From: Sebastes aleutianus
Lineage: Eukaryota; Chordata; Actinopteri; Perciformes; Sebastidae
NCBI GenBank assembly: GCA_916700875.1
Contig: CAKAKS010000038.1
Span: forward strand, 16,991,826 to 17,055,825
Reading direction: 5' to 3'
DNA length: 64,000 bases
Shown: one piece after another, positions 1-11,785 of the stretch
Position numbering within the stretch: position 1 is the stretch's first letter
Layout: each line of letters starts with the position of its first letter
Notes under the pieces: model-generated
Seen by the model: the letters and a program-made list of their open reading frames with translations, nothing else
Databases searched by the model: none
Told to the model about the DNA's origin: nothing
Position numbers and translations under genes: made by a program

Positions 1-360
1 CATGTTGCCCACTGAGGGTGGGGAGGACAGCCTACAGGAGAGTGGGAGGGGGTCACGCTGGAACTATAACGATGAATCAATTAGTTGTCAACTATTAAAT
101 GAATCGCCAACTATTTTGATAATCGATTAATACGTTTTAGTAATTAATAGGGAAAATTTTAGGGGAAAAAAAGTCTAAATTCTCTGATTCCAGCTTCTTA
201 AATGTGAATATTTTCTGGTTTATTTACTCCTCTATGACAGCAAACTGATTATCTTTAAGTTGTGGACAAAACAAGACATTTGAGGACGTCATCTTGGGCT
301 TTTGAAAGTTATATATATATACATATATGTATATACATATATATACATATATGTATATAT

Positions 361-455
<95 letters not shown>

Positions 456-487
456 TATGTATATATATAAATATATATATTTATATA

Positions 488-556
<69 letters not shown>

Positions 557-638
557 GTATAACTTTCAAAAGCCCAAGATGACGTCCTCAAATGTCTTGT
601 TATATGTATATATATATATATATATGTATATATATACA

Positions 639-677
<39 letters not shown>

Positions 678-686
678 ATATATACA

Positions 687-730
<44 letters not shown>

Positions 731-1039
731 ACTTTCAAAAGCCCAAGATGACGTCCTCAAATGTCTTGTTTTGTCCACAACTTAAAGATAATCAGTTTGC
801 TGTCATAGAGGAGTAAATAAACCAGAAAATATTCACATTTAAGAAGCTGGAATCAGAGAATTTAGACTTTTTTTTCCCTAAAATTTTCCCTATTAATTAC
901 TAAAACGTATTAATCGATTATCAAAATAGTTGGCGATTCATTTAATAGTTGACAACTAATTGATTCATCGTTATAGTTCCAGCGTGACCCCCTCCCACTC
1001 TCCTGTAGGCTGTCCTCCCCACCCTCAGTGGGCAACATG
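1..1039. repeat. Near-perfect palindrome with AT-dinucleotide centre
   Basis: Positions 1-310 are the reverse complement of 730-1039, in register without net indels; reading it through I saw one mismatch (near 167/873). The 419-base centre is nearly all TA/CA/GT dinucleotides, plus a partial third copy of the right arm's inner end at 559-601. The window starts at the outer end, so the arms may extend further left. Arm sequence with ATTAATCGATTATC and TTCATCGTTATAG motifs resembles dispersed teleost repeat DNA. Frames through the centre encode only Tyr-Ile runs and are not genes. Confidence 0.95.
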
Positions 1040-2760
1040 GGAGGGTCGCCAGCTGATTATAGGCTCACGTGGGCCCTTATAGGCTACAGAAGCTGGGCCA
1101 TGTGTGTTCGCCACTCATGCACTGCTTTCATTGCTGACATCGCTGATTGACCCACTCCATTGTTGGTTTTGTGTTGACCTTAGTTTAATAACTAAATCCC
1201 CTGCGCGGACTCCCTCCTTGTGACAGTCCCTGAGCCAGTTTGTGACAAATGGGGGCTCAGCTATTTTGCTAATAGATTCATAATTTGAGTTATCAAGCAC
1301 AAATGTCCCCAGCCTCTCAAAAGGGAGGATGTGCTGCATTTTAAATGGAATATATAAAAAGTACAATAATATTAGTCTTTAAAAATGACTTCTATTGTTC
1401 AACAAATGCATCTGGAGAGAGGTTGAATCATGGGTATTTAGTCAGAGAGGAGCAGCAGAGGACAGAACCGCTATTATTTGTTGCAGTAGCAGCAATCACA
1501 CAGAAGTTTGTGTACCAGACTGGAACAGAAGTCATGTCTCCCACCCACGCGGCAAAACCTCTTTCAGACTCCCAAAGGGAAATGTATATGCTAAATTCAT
1601 CATAGCAAACCGAGCTATACATGTAGACGTATAGCAGGCCTGTACGGTCCCAGGCAGGGCTTCTCCTGCCCAGTTTAGAGAGACCCTCCCTGAGCGAGGA
1701 GGAGTGACTTTAGCCAAGTGGAGTCACAGCCCCGGTTCACCGAGCAGAAAACATCATTAGCGGGCAGCCAACTGAGGATATGCCGCTGGCACACAAGGGA
1801 AATATTTATGCTCATAGGCTGTCAGCCAGAGCAAGACTCTGCCACAGTGGCACTGTCTCTCTAGGAGGCACCCAGTCACATTAAAACACTAAGTCAGGAT
1901 TATACTGAAAGATGTTCATCGATAGAGATTTCAAGATTTGGTAACACTTCATTTTACAGGTCTGCAAATTTCATGGTAATTAGGTGATAATTAGCAAGTT
2001 ACCTATTTGAAATATCATTTGACTTACTGCCAAATTACCCTAATATTTACCTCAAAATGTATCTAAAATTATTACTTTATTATAAACATGATTTAATAAT
2101 TATATGCTAAAATAGCATATAATGGTTAAAATAAGCCCTTAGGCTTGATCAGAGTTGGAAAACCAAAACTAATAGAAGACATTTCTGATCAGGCACAAAT
2201 CTCACCATTGTGTGACTTATTGTCTACACAAATGTAACCTGGTAGCTAATGTCATTATTCAGGGAGTTTTTTTTAAGAGATTTCAAATAAGTTATTTGCT
2301 AATTATTATCTATTTATACTGCAGAAATGGAAATAAAGCATATCAATTAACTTTGTATTCTTTTCCTGGAAATGTATTAAATAAATTACCAGCTATTTAT
2401 TACTGCTTATTGGGAAAAAGCAGAATATAATTATCAAATAATGTTTATAATAGATATAAAATAATAATAATAAAAGTCCAGGGTTAAGTTCCAAGTCAAG
2501 ACAGCCAAACAAAGTATTTTTTTATATACATTTTGAGGTAAATATTGGAGTAATTTGGCAGTAATTCCAAAAATATTTCAAATAGATTACTTGCTAATTA
2601 TCACCTCATTACCAGGAAATTTGGGGACCTGTAAAATGAAGTGTTATAATATATTGTGTTGTGATGCCTCAAAATATGGGAATATGTGTAAATATGTCAA
2701 ATTTGAGTTCTCAACATTTTGAGGTTCTTTAATATCCAACTTGATATTAAAATGATAGGA
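1040..2760. other. Intergenic DNA, no gene recognised
   Basis: Short reading frames only, with no recognisable protein. 1950-2640 is AT-rich; the stretch near 1,940-2,060 (AAATTTCATGGTAATTAGGTGATAATTAGCAAG) is roughly mirrored by an inverted match near 2,530-2,650. The two appear to be the ends of an inverted-end repeat element. Confidence 0.5.
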
Positions 2761-3018
2761 TTTCATCATGCATGGGGGTATATATAGAATAGAATAGAAT
2801 ATAAATCTTCATTGTCATTGTATTAAATACAACGAGATTCACAGTTGCCACTTCTGGTCAGTGCTTTAAAACAAATACTTGACAAGACTAAACGAGGCGG
2901 ATAAAACATAACAGGTAAAACAATATATAAAGCAAATAAAACAGGTAAAGTAGATGTAATAAATAAATATAAACAGAAGTGTTACACTAGAAGTATAAAA
3001 TATAAAAATAGATGTAAT

Positions 3019-3374
3019 GTAAACAGAGGTAATTGCACTTGTAAAATAGGTAGGGTAGGTGTAATAAATAAAATGTAAACAAAGGTAGTTGCACTTGTGA
3101 AATAGGTAGGGTAGGTGTAATAAATAATATGTAAACAAAGGTAGTTGCACTTGTGAAATAGGTAGGGTAGATGTAATAAATAAAATGTAAACAAAGGTAA
3201 TTGCACTTGTAAAATAGGTAGGGTAGATGTAATAAATAAAATGTAAACAAAGGTAGTTGCACTTGTGAAATAGGTAGGGTAGATGTAATAAATAAAATGT
3301 AAACAAAGGTAATTGCACTTGTAAAATAGGTAGGGTAGATGTAATAAATAAAATGTAAACAAAGGTAGTTGCAC
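3019..3374. repeat. 56-bp tandem array (about 6.4 units)
   Basis: Units start at 3019, 3075, 3131, 3187, 3243, 3299 and 3355 (partial), exactly 56 bases apart. Two unit types differ at a few bases (AATTGCACTTGTAAAAT versus AGTTGCACTTGTGAAAT) and run A-B-B-A-B-A-B. Long open frames on the - strand are a by-product of a stop-free repeat whose length is not a multiple of three. Confidence 0.95.
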
Positions 3375-4194
3375 TTGAGGTGTATATTGCATCAACGACA
3401 TATTGCACAGACAAATGTATTTCACATTCAGTGTATTAATATTGCACAGATTTATTGTTTGTTCGGTGTCCGTGTGAGTGTTATCATGCTGCAACATTTC
3501 TTATCAAGACTTTATGAGTTTAAAATCTGACCTTTCCTCATCAGAGGCCAAAAGAGAAATAACTGTATTGAACATGGCATACACGACTTCTGCGGTTTCT
3601 CTCTGGTCATGAGACTGCTAGTAGTCTAATAAGCATGTATTCACAGTGAAACTACACACACACACACACACACACACACCTGGGGTGGCCCAGAAACATA
3701 CATACACACACACATGCACATGCACTGTAATTACTGCGGAAGCCAAGTGCCTTGTACCCGCCCCCTGGGCCACTCGGCAGGGCGTTGCTAAGCAACGAGG
3801 TCTGGTCTGAAGAAGGGTTGTTGTGTGATTGTATGGTGGTGGTGATGGGAGGGGGTGTGGTGACAGAGAGGAGGCTGTTAGAGATAACTATGCTACACAT
3901 AAGGAAGCCTGTTTCCAATATTTAGAGCTATAACACTGAATTTTGTAAATGAGGCATTTATTCACAACATCCTCTTTAAAGTTACATTTAACTTAGTGAT
4001 CATACTGATAACAAAAGTCCTTAAAGGGCTCAACACATTTTAGATCAATGTAGGATCAGCAAAAGCTGAAATATGAAAGGTCAATAAATGAATATTCCTC
4101 CTATGTGAAGAAAGTGAAACTTGTTTTCCAGCTGCTGCCACTAGATGGCGCCATACACCAGATATGTGGACTTCAATATTATTACCACAATATA

Positions 4195-4440
4195 ATATAA
4201 GATAAAGCTTTATTGATCCCCAGAGGGGGAATTCAGCAATAGTACAGATAAATAGAGAAAGTAAAATAAAAAAAATAATTGTGATGTATAAATAAAAATT
4301 ATAAAAAAATAGAAAACTAGACTGTATAGGCTACTATACCTCCACCTTTCTCAGTGGTAGAAGAAGTATTCAGAGGTTTGATTAGATTAGATTCAACTTT
4401 ATTGTCATTGCACAAGTACAAGTGCAAAGAAATGAAGTTT
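4195..4440. mobile_element. Retroposon 3' tails (TTTATTGATCCCC and TTTATTGTCATTGCAC types)
   Basis: Two adjacent fragments: TAAGATAAAGCTTTATTGATCCCCAGAGG (about 4198) and GATTAGATTAGATTCAACTTTATTGTCATTGC (about 4382). The first type recurs near 14135-14200 and 47354-47420, and the second near 2775-2840 and 49421-49460. A short tandem tail abutting a conserved end is typical of truncated LINE or SINE copies. Confidence 0.6.
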
Positions 4441-4779
4441 TGCATCTAAAGTGCAAACTAGTAAATTGCTGATTAAGACAATAATATACAAATGAGGATA
4501 TTGTCTATTTATAGGCATATACATAAATACAGATTGTAGTTTAGGTGTAAAGGGTCGAAATGTTTTATATTCTGATGAATAAGAGCTTAACTATAAGTTG
4601 CATACTGATAAGATATTGTATAAAAAAATGTGTATAAGAAACAATAAATTATATATACAGGTGGAGTTATATATTTATGTCTATACATAGAGAGATTATG
4701 TACATAGAGCTATATGCATATGGGACTAAGTGAAAATATGTAAGAGAAAAGATTTTGTATATACAGGTGGAATCATAAG

Positions 4780-5220
4780 TTATATATATACATGTAAAAG
4801 TAGAAATACTATAATTAAAAAAAAACTGATACAAGTAAAAGTTCTAGTATGAGCAACAAAATGTGCTTAAAGTTTCAAAGTAAAAGTACTTTTTTAATAT
4901 GTATTTTATACCCTATTATTGCATTTTTATTACTAATTCATATATAAGAAGCATGTCAATGTTGAAGCTCATCAAGGTGGAGCTAATTTTTACTGTTAGG
5001 TAGACTTTACTTGTAGTGGAGTATTTTCACAGTTTGTATTAGTACTTTTATTGCATTAAAGGATCTGAGTACTTCTTCCACCTCTGATCTTTTACTATTA
5101 TGTATAAAAGGGATTCAAAACTGTTATCTGTAAAGTAACTAAAGCTGTCAGAGTAAAGTAAAAAGTAAAAATCTATAACAATGCATCATATTTTATAGGT
5201 TTTGACTGTTAAAGTTTTCA
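4780..5220. repeat. Dispersed teleost repeat rich in AGTA/AAGTA motifs
   Basis: Sequence with recurring AAGTAAAAGTA and TACTTTTA motifs. Related sequence occurs at 25764-25965, 29692-30195, 33770-33880, 50890-51050 and 52790-52890, so this is a dispersed family with at least six fragments in the window. No coding potential. Confidence 0.6.
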
Positions 5221-6511
5221 GTCCTGGTTGATTTTAAATTTCAATTTGAGTGAAAACAATGATTGTGCTCAGAGTTTAGCAGTCTGGCGTCTTTTTGTTC
5301 ATACATGAACATAGAAAAAGAATAGAAAAATTATATTTCTATGTACAATGAGCTTCAAATCTTCAAAATTGTGTGCATAGTTCCATTTTATATGTGTATA
5401 CAATTGAGAAAAACTTGACACTGACACCCATTTCATAATACTGCAAATAAATAAATTTCATCAGTGGGCCATAGGCTCAATCACTGTTGTGGTACCTCAT
5501 TTGGGGATAGTTAGACACTTAACAGACATTTAATTAAATGAAAATCTTCAAGATTGCCACTTTAAGTCTTAAGTTAGAAAATGACTAGTAACTACACCAA
5601 TAGTTACTTTACAACTTAAGATTTAACAGTCAAAACTTCAAAATATGATGCATTATTATAGATTTAACTCCCTAACAATATTTCCCTCTGAAATGTGATG
5701 AAAAGTATGAAGGACATATAATAAAAATTGTACATAAATACTTGAGTTAATGTACTTTTAGTCAATTTCCCTACCGACCTTAAATCTTTCAAAAGAAAAA
5801 TAGACAAGCATGCCATAACTCCAGTAACTGCAGAAACAGAAACAAAAACTACCATGTTTAATCTGCTTCCTTTTTCCTTCTTGTGTTCAAAGTCACACTT
5901 CTATGACATTTGTGATTTTTAATTAACCTAACCGCATTGACATCAGAATAAAGGACTAAGTTCATAGCTTGTGTTCATAAAAGCAGAAATAAATGTACGG
6001 TATGCGTTTCCTTTGACTCCAGTACAGCCTGTTACAGTGTTCGGAAACACACCAATGACAAAAATACTGAGCAAGCAAAGAAAAAAAAACAACTTAAGAA
6101 AATGCATGTCAAGATTTGAGAATGTGCATGAACAGATGAGTACAGATCAAATGGAGAGAGAGCAAATGAAGCCAGAATTGTGACAGTTTTAGACGTTTTG
6201 AGCCCACAAGAAAAATCGTGTGACTCTGTTTTTAGCAAGCCGTATAGGGTTTACTTTCTATCTTTAAAGCTGTGCACTCTCAGTTTTGGCAGTTGCATGC
6301 AAACTCCAACTGAGAGCCGAGCAGAATGCCTTTGATTTGACTGTGAAAGTTAAGTGTCATCCTGATACGTTAAGCGCCCAGAATCAACTGAAACAGATTT
6401 CCTACTGAACATGTAAATGAGCTGATGCATGTGTTTTTGCATGTTCCACAATCCTGACATGGAGATTGATCAAAGCTGCAATTTGTTTAGAGCCCAGTCA
6501 ATAGTTTATTT

Positions 6512-7162
6512 TAGGGCTGTCATAGTTAACGTGATAATAATGTGTTAACGTAATTCATTTTAACGACACTAATTTCTTTAACGTATTAATGCAACTTGCA
6601 ATTTTGAGGTTGTAGCGGGCTCAGTTTTTTCATACTAGCTTGTCGGGAAGGAGGTTAAATAACGCTCCAAACTTGCGCAAAATTTTGGCGAGGATAAACT
6701 GGCATTGACATTTTCAAAGGGGTCCCTTGACCTCTGACCTCAAGATATGTGAATGAAAATGGGTTCTATGGGTACCCACGAGTCTCCCCTTTACAGACAT
6801 GTCCACTTTATGGTAATCACATGCAGTTTGGGGCAAGTCATAGTCAAGTCAGCACACTGACACACTGACAGCTGTTGTTGCCTGTTGGACTTGAGTTTGC
6901 CATGTTATGATTTGAGCATATTTTTTATGCTAAATGCAGTACCTGTGATGGTTTCTGGACAATATTTGTCATTGTTTTGTGTTGTTAATTGATTTCAAAT
7001 AATAAATATATACATATATTTGCATAAAGCAAGCATATTTGTCCACTTCCATGTTGATAAAAGTATTAAATACTTGACAAATCTCCCTTTAAGGTACATT
7101 TTGAACAGATAAAAAATATGCAATTAATCAAGATTAAATGCTTTAATGGATTGACAGCCCTA
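6512..7162. mobile_element. Inverted-end DNA transposon, family A, full copy
   Basis: Begins TAGGGCTGTCATAGTTAACG and ends GGATTGACAGCCCTA, giving inverted ends of about 13 bases. The internal block includes GTCCCTTGACCTCTGACCTC and TTGAGCATATTTTTTATGC, shared with copies at about 8481-9133, 23240-23873 and 51303-51694. There is no transposase frame, so it is non-autonomous. The ends look hAT-like, but I could not define a clean 8-base target duplication. Confidence 0.75.
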
Positions 7163-7599
7163 GTTATTTATTGATAGACTCCTAAACTAAATCAAAGTGA
7201 AAAATAAAACAGATTTCAGAGTAATTATCCAGACATCAACATAATGTTGCTCCTCTAAGTGACAGAACATCACTTCAGACACCTCTGATGGATTTGATAT
7301 GCATCTTTGGGAGGTAATTGCGTTGTCCACCTCCTCACTTCCAGATGTCTCGTGAGTATCAGACATGAGTGCGTGCGCAGGAATGTGAATTTGAAATGAT
7401 GCACCTATGCATAAGCATGTTGGCATGTTTGAGTCAGTGCACGCTTGCGTGCAGTTATGGCTGTCTTTGTGCAGTCGTATGCGTAGGTGTTCGTTTGTCA
7501 CACGGGGCCTCGGCGTCTGAATGTCTCCCTTTCCTAAAGGTTAAGTAAGACGGAGAGATTTATGACTTCTACCATGAGTTAGGCTTCTGGCAGATGCCT

Positions 7600-8400
7600 C
7601 TGTTGTTCATAGTGTGTGTGTGTGTGTGTGTGAGTGTGTGTGCACGCACCTGGAGAACTTGTTGACAGGTGATAACAGACATGTTTCACATAACTTTCCT
7701 CTAACAAGCTACAAGCTGTTATTAGCTGGATAGATATTTAGTGCCAGTAAATGTGAATGACAACAGGTGATGTCACTGCTTTGCCATCATCGTCATACAG
7801 CATATGCACACGCACACACACAGTTTTGGATGATTGGGAAACGGTAGTTGTAAATTTAAATTGTTTCTCTATATGAAGTACGAGCGCAATAACCTGAGGG
7901 GAGATGTATCCTGGCGTGATGAAAGTTTTATTTTTTTTTGTTCCTGGAAACATGACACATCACATTGCACTGAACAGGACGGGCATGCAGCTCCGAGAAA
8001 GTTGGCAGCGTCTCGCTTTAATGATAGTTGACTGATTGACGCTTCCTGGTGTCTGGTTCAAGTGGAAAACAACCGGTGTGTCTCAGTGGGCCCGGTGCCA
8101 GTTCAGGGTGTAGGTGGGGCGTGTGTCTAACCCACTCCTTTTGTTAAGCACATTTTTATCTCTCTCTGGCTGGATGTTTTACTTATTTATTGAGCACACA
8201 TGCCACAAAATGAGTTCACAGGTTGAATCAGTTGTTGATGTTTTGAAAAGCCAGCTGAAGAGTGATAGTATGCTTTACAATCTTATTTGCTTGTGATTCC
8301 TTGAAAAAAAAGCCACAACTACAACTACGCATTTTGTTTTCAATGCATTTCATAAACAAATAGGTCAAAAGCTACACTACTACGTTCCTATCTAATATCA
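7600..8400. other. Intergenic DNA with GT microsatellite, no gene recognised
   Basis: A GT run at about 7611-7650, then unremarkable sequence. Short frames here match nothing I recognise. Confidence 0.4.
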
Positions 8401-8404
8401 ATAC

Positions 8405-9612
8405 TAAAGGGCCAGTGTGCACTGTTTCGGGGGATCTACTAGCAGAACTGGAATGTATTATATAGTGCAAATTCGTTCAGTTATAGCGGGCTCAGTTATA
8501 AAGCTAGCGTGAAGATACTGGCATCATATGAAACTAGAAAAACCTAAGGAATCCATTGGTACCAACCATGTCATACTACCTTGTCGAGAAGGACGGTAAA
8601 TAATGCTCCAAATTTACGCACAATTTTGGCAAGGAAAAACTGACATGGCCATTTTCAAAGGGGTCCCTTGACCTCTGACCTCAAGATATGTGAATGAAAA
8701 TGGGTTCTATGGGTACCCACGAGTCTCCCCTTTACAGACATGTCCACTTTATGATAATCACATGCAGTTTGGGGCAAGTCATAGTCAAGTCAGCACGCTG
8801 ACACAATGACAGCTGTTGTTGTCTGTTGAACTTGAGTTTGCCATGTTATGATTTGAGCATATTTTTTATGCTAAATGCAGTACCTGTGAGGGTTTCTGGA
8901 CGATATTTGTCATTGTTTTGTGTTGTTAATTAATTTACAATAATACATATATGCATACATTTGCATAAAGCAAGCATATTTGTCCACTCCCATGTTGATG
9001 TTCATGTCGAGTATTAAATACTTGACAAATCTCCCTTCAAGGTACATTTTGAACAGATTAAAAAATGTGCGATTAACTATGGACAATTATGCGATTAACC
9101 GCGATTAAGTATTTTATCGATTGACAGCCCTAATAACAGTCATTTGTTTTCATTAGTGTATAATCATCTGAAACTAAGAATAATTGTGGTTTCGTTAGCT
9201 TAGAATGAGCCCTTCATATCTACATAGGGAGCGTGTCGTCTTCACGAAGTCCGCCATGTTGCTCTGCCATGTTTCTACAGTAGCCCAGAACGAACAAACC
9301 AAGCACTGGCTCTAGAGAGAGCCTTTTACGTTTTTACTTTACCTGAAGGACACCATATTTCTCCGACACGCTTGTGAAACTGTGGTTACGTGAGTTGCAA
9401 AGTGCAAAACCGTGGTACCGCCAGCTGCCGTCTGACTTCCGTTGCTCCTAAAGTAGTGTGTACTGGCATCTGAGCGAGGCGAACAGCATTACCGCGGTTT
9501 TGCGGCTCACGTTACCGTCTTGGAAAGGGAGGAGTGAGCGGAGGGGTACTCAGTTGGTTGCAATCTGCAACCACAACACTAGATGGTGTCAATCCTACAC
9601 ACTGTTCCTTTA
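8405..9612. mobile_element. Inverted-end element, family B, carrying a nested family A copy
   Basis: Left end TAAAGGGCCAGTGTGCACTG and right end CACACTGTTCCTTTA are inverted matches. The inner part 8481-9133 is a family A element ending GATTGACAGCCCTA. Family B relatives lie at 43195-43778 (both ends present), 35228-35450 and 14575-14720, recognised by AGCGTGTAGGA and GCCGACGC-type blocks. No transposase is encoded. Confidence 0.7.
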
Positions 9613-10985
9613 AACATGTTTTGAGAGTCATTGATGACTTGTTGTTTGAAGGAATCTTACACTTATAGGGCTTGTACAAAAGAAATAGAAAATAATCACT
9701 TAAAGTAAAATGAGCATACTATACAAAAAGCTGCCTCAGCCCAGATGCTTTAATGTTAAATCTAGTCACACACATTTTGATAGCTTTAACAAGTGATATT
9801 TGATTGAAAATGTATTGTCTGTTGCTGGAATTGATGAGCATTTACACTTCCCTCAAAACAGGTCAAATCACCTTTAAACAACAACACATGCAAATTTAAA
9901 CAGGGTGTCGGGTGGAAATGAGGAAGTGATACTGTAATTAACAGAAAACCTTATGAACTCCAGTGTCATCTAAATATAGAAACGTGTTTTGTGACATCAG
10001 ATGCTGGTTGTCACACCCTCCACAGTTTGATGTCTGTTGGAAATGTTACAAGACTGATAAGGCTGACAGGAGCGTGCGTGTCTGTCAAAGTACATAATAA
10101 TGAGTTTCCGTGAGTGTGTGTCATCGGGATACAAATTTGACAGATTCTGTCAGTGCCCGAAGTATTTGCCCGAATATATTTATACAAATATATAATATAT
10201 AAATAAATAATTTCTGGTCCAGAGAGTGTGTGTGGGTGTGTGAGGGGCGTGCCTGTGTAAACACAGAAGTGTCTCTGAAAGAATTCTTTCGCAATTACCC
10301 AGAACACCACAGTGCAGAGCAGAATGATAACCGCCGTTGTCATCGTAGCCAACAGAGAAACGGCCAATCAGTGGCTGGATAGTAACGCATCACAGAGGCT
10401 GAGCATCAACTCTGACTTAAAATAAAACTCTTGCAGACCTTCAAGAAGAAAAACTCTTCTTTCATGCAAACAAATCTTACAACTTGTTACATTTGAACAC
10501 TCAAAAGATCCCATTCAACCGATCAAAATCCATGCACCAAGGAGAATCTGAAGGCATGTGTGCTTTTAGTCCGTCTCTGTGTATATTGTATTCAGATAAG
10601 AAGTTCTTTTTCTGCCTCTAACTTTAATGTCGGGCAGTGAAATAATTAATGAGTGAATCAGGGCTCTCTGCAGGGGGGGATAGTTTTAATTGGAAATTAC
10701 AGTTTGCACAAAACTCTAAACTAAAACGAAAAGTTTTTCAGTGATTGCTGAATTTTAGTATCTTATATGAATGAATATGAGATCACATTTCTAAAAAAGG
10801 CCTTTTTTAATATCATAGAAGCTAAGAAATGCTGCACAACGGGAAATAGGGATATCCTAGATGGTGCTGATTAAAAATATAAACACAGGCAGGCATATTA
10901 ATGAAATGATAAAATATTACATTTATACAGTACATTGATTGAGAAGACACCAACTTTGAGCCAAGTTAACATCTTTACAAGATAA
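9613..10985. other. Intergenic DNA, no gene recognised
   Basis: The best frame is on the - strand at about 10367-10300 (MAVSLLATMTTAVIILLCTV), which looks like a signal or membrane segment followed by a possible donor (CTGGGTAATT). I found no partner exon and no family match, so it is not called as a gene. Confidence 0.35.
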
Positions 10986-10989
10986 GAAT

Positions 10990-11222
10990 AGGGCTGTCCT
11001 CCAACAAAGAAATTCTTAGTCGATTTCATCCCAGTTGATTTAATCGACAATCTGTAAAACTGAGTTTCTCCACAAAGAATCAGACAAAAGCACCACTGTA
11101 AATCTTGTGTTCAGCCAGCATGAAAAAAGCATAAAAAATGACTAATCGACTAAAGAAATCTTAGTCGACTAAGACCAAAACGGCCGATTAGTTGACTTGT
11201 CGACTAAGAGGGGGCAGCTCTA
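10990..11222. mobile_element. Short inverted-end element (TTAGTCGA motifs)
   Basis: Begins AGGGCTGTCCTCCAACAAAG and ends CTAAGAGGGGGCAGCTCTA, with several TTAGTCGACTAAG palindromes inside. It is about 230 bases with no coding capacity and looks like a MITE. Confidence 0.6.
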
Positions 11223-11522
11223 GATAACAACATGGCTTTTTAATATCGCATGATTTGAAATTCATCAATAAGTGCACTTTGAACTCAACCCTTATCTGTG
11301 AACATGTGATGTATAATGTCCATTAAAGCTGCAGTTCATTAAAGCTGAAACAAGTAATTGATTAATCAATACTCCATGTCTTATCTCTCAGTATTGGTAT
11401 ATATACATATATACAGTATACACCCCGTATTAACAGAATAGGTACCAAGAAGATAAAAACAACCTACAGTTTAAATTATTTTTAAAGATTTTAACCCCCC
11501 TTATTCCCTAACTTCACATGTT

Positions 11523-11785
11523 GGGGCGGCTGTGGCTCAGAGAGTAGAGCAGGTTGTCCACCAATCAGACGGTCGGTGGTTCGATCCCCGGCTCCTCCAG
11601 TCACACGTCGAAGTGTCCTTGAGCAAGACACTTAACCCAAAATTGCTGTGCCATCGGCGTGTGAATGAGTATTTAGATTAGATCCTGATGGTTGGCACCT
11701 TGCATGGCAGCCTCTGCCATCAGTGTATGAATGAGTGTGTGAATTGGTGAATGCTGACATGTAGTGTAAAGAGTGGTCGGAAGCA
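11523..11785 (+). mobile_element. tRNA-derived SINE
   Basis: The head resembles a tRNA gene with RNA polymerase III promoter boxes: box A (TGGCTCAGAGAGTAGAGC, about 11533-11550) and box B (GGTTCGATCCC, 11578-11588). The body has GTCCTTGAGCAAGACACTTAACCC and GTGTGTGAATTGGTGAATG, a pattern common in fish SINEs. It is not a functional tRNA: the stems do not pair fully and the body continues. Confidence 0.8.

Noticed and set aside
224..816. Many overlapping frames rich in Tyr and Ile
   Set aside because: They are translations of TA/GT dinucleotide DNA in the palindrome core and occur in every frame and on both strands.
2866..3497. A 182-residue frame with repeated CNYLCLHFIYY and HLPYLFHK segments
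   Set aside because: It is a read-through of the 56-bp tandem array on the - strand; all three frames are open and there is no start context, splice site or homology.
6512..6530. Target-site duplication around the family A element
   Set aside because: The flanks (GTTTATTT and GTTATTTA) are similar but not identical at eight bases, so I do not claim a hAT-type duplication.
10300..10367. Possible signal-peptide exon (MAVSLLATMTTAVIILLCTV)
   Set aside because: It is hydrophobic and followed by a GT, but no partner exon, no conservation evidence and no family match could be found.
11523..11600. Possible tRNA gene
   Set aside because: Box A and box B are present, but the cloverleaf does not close and the sequence continues into a SINE body.
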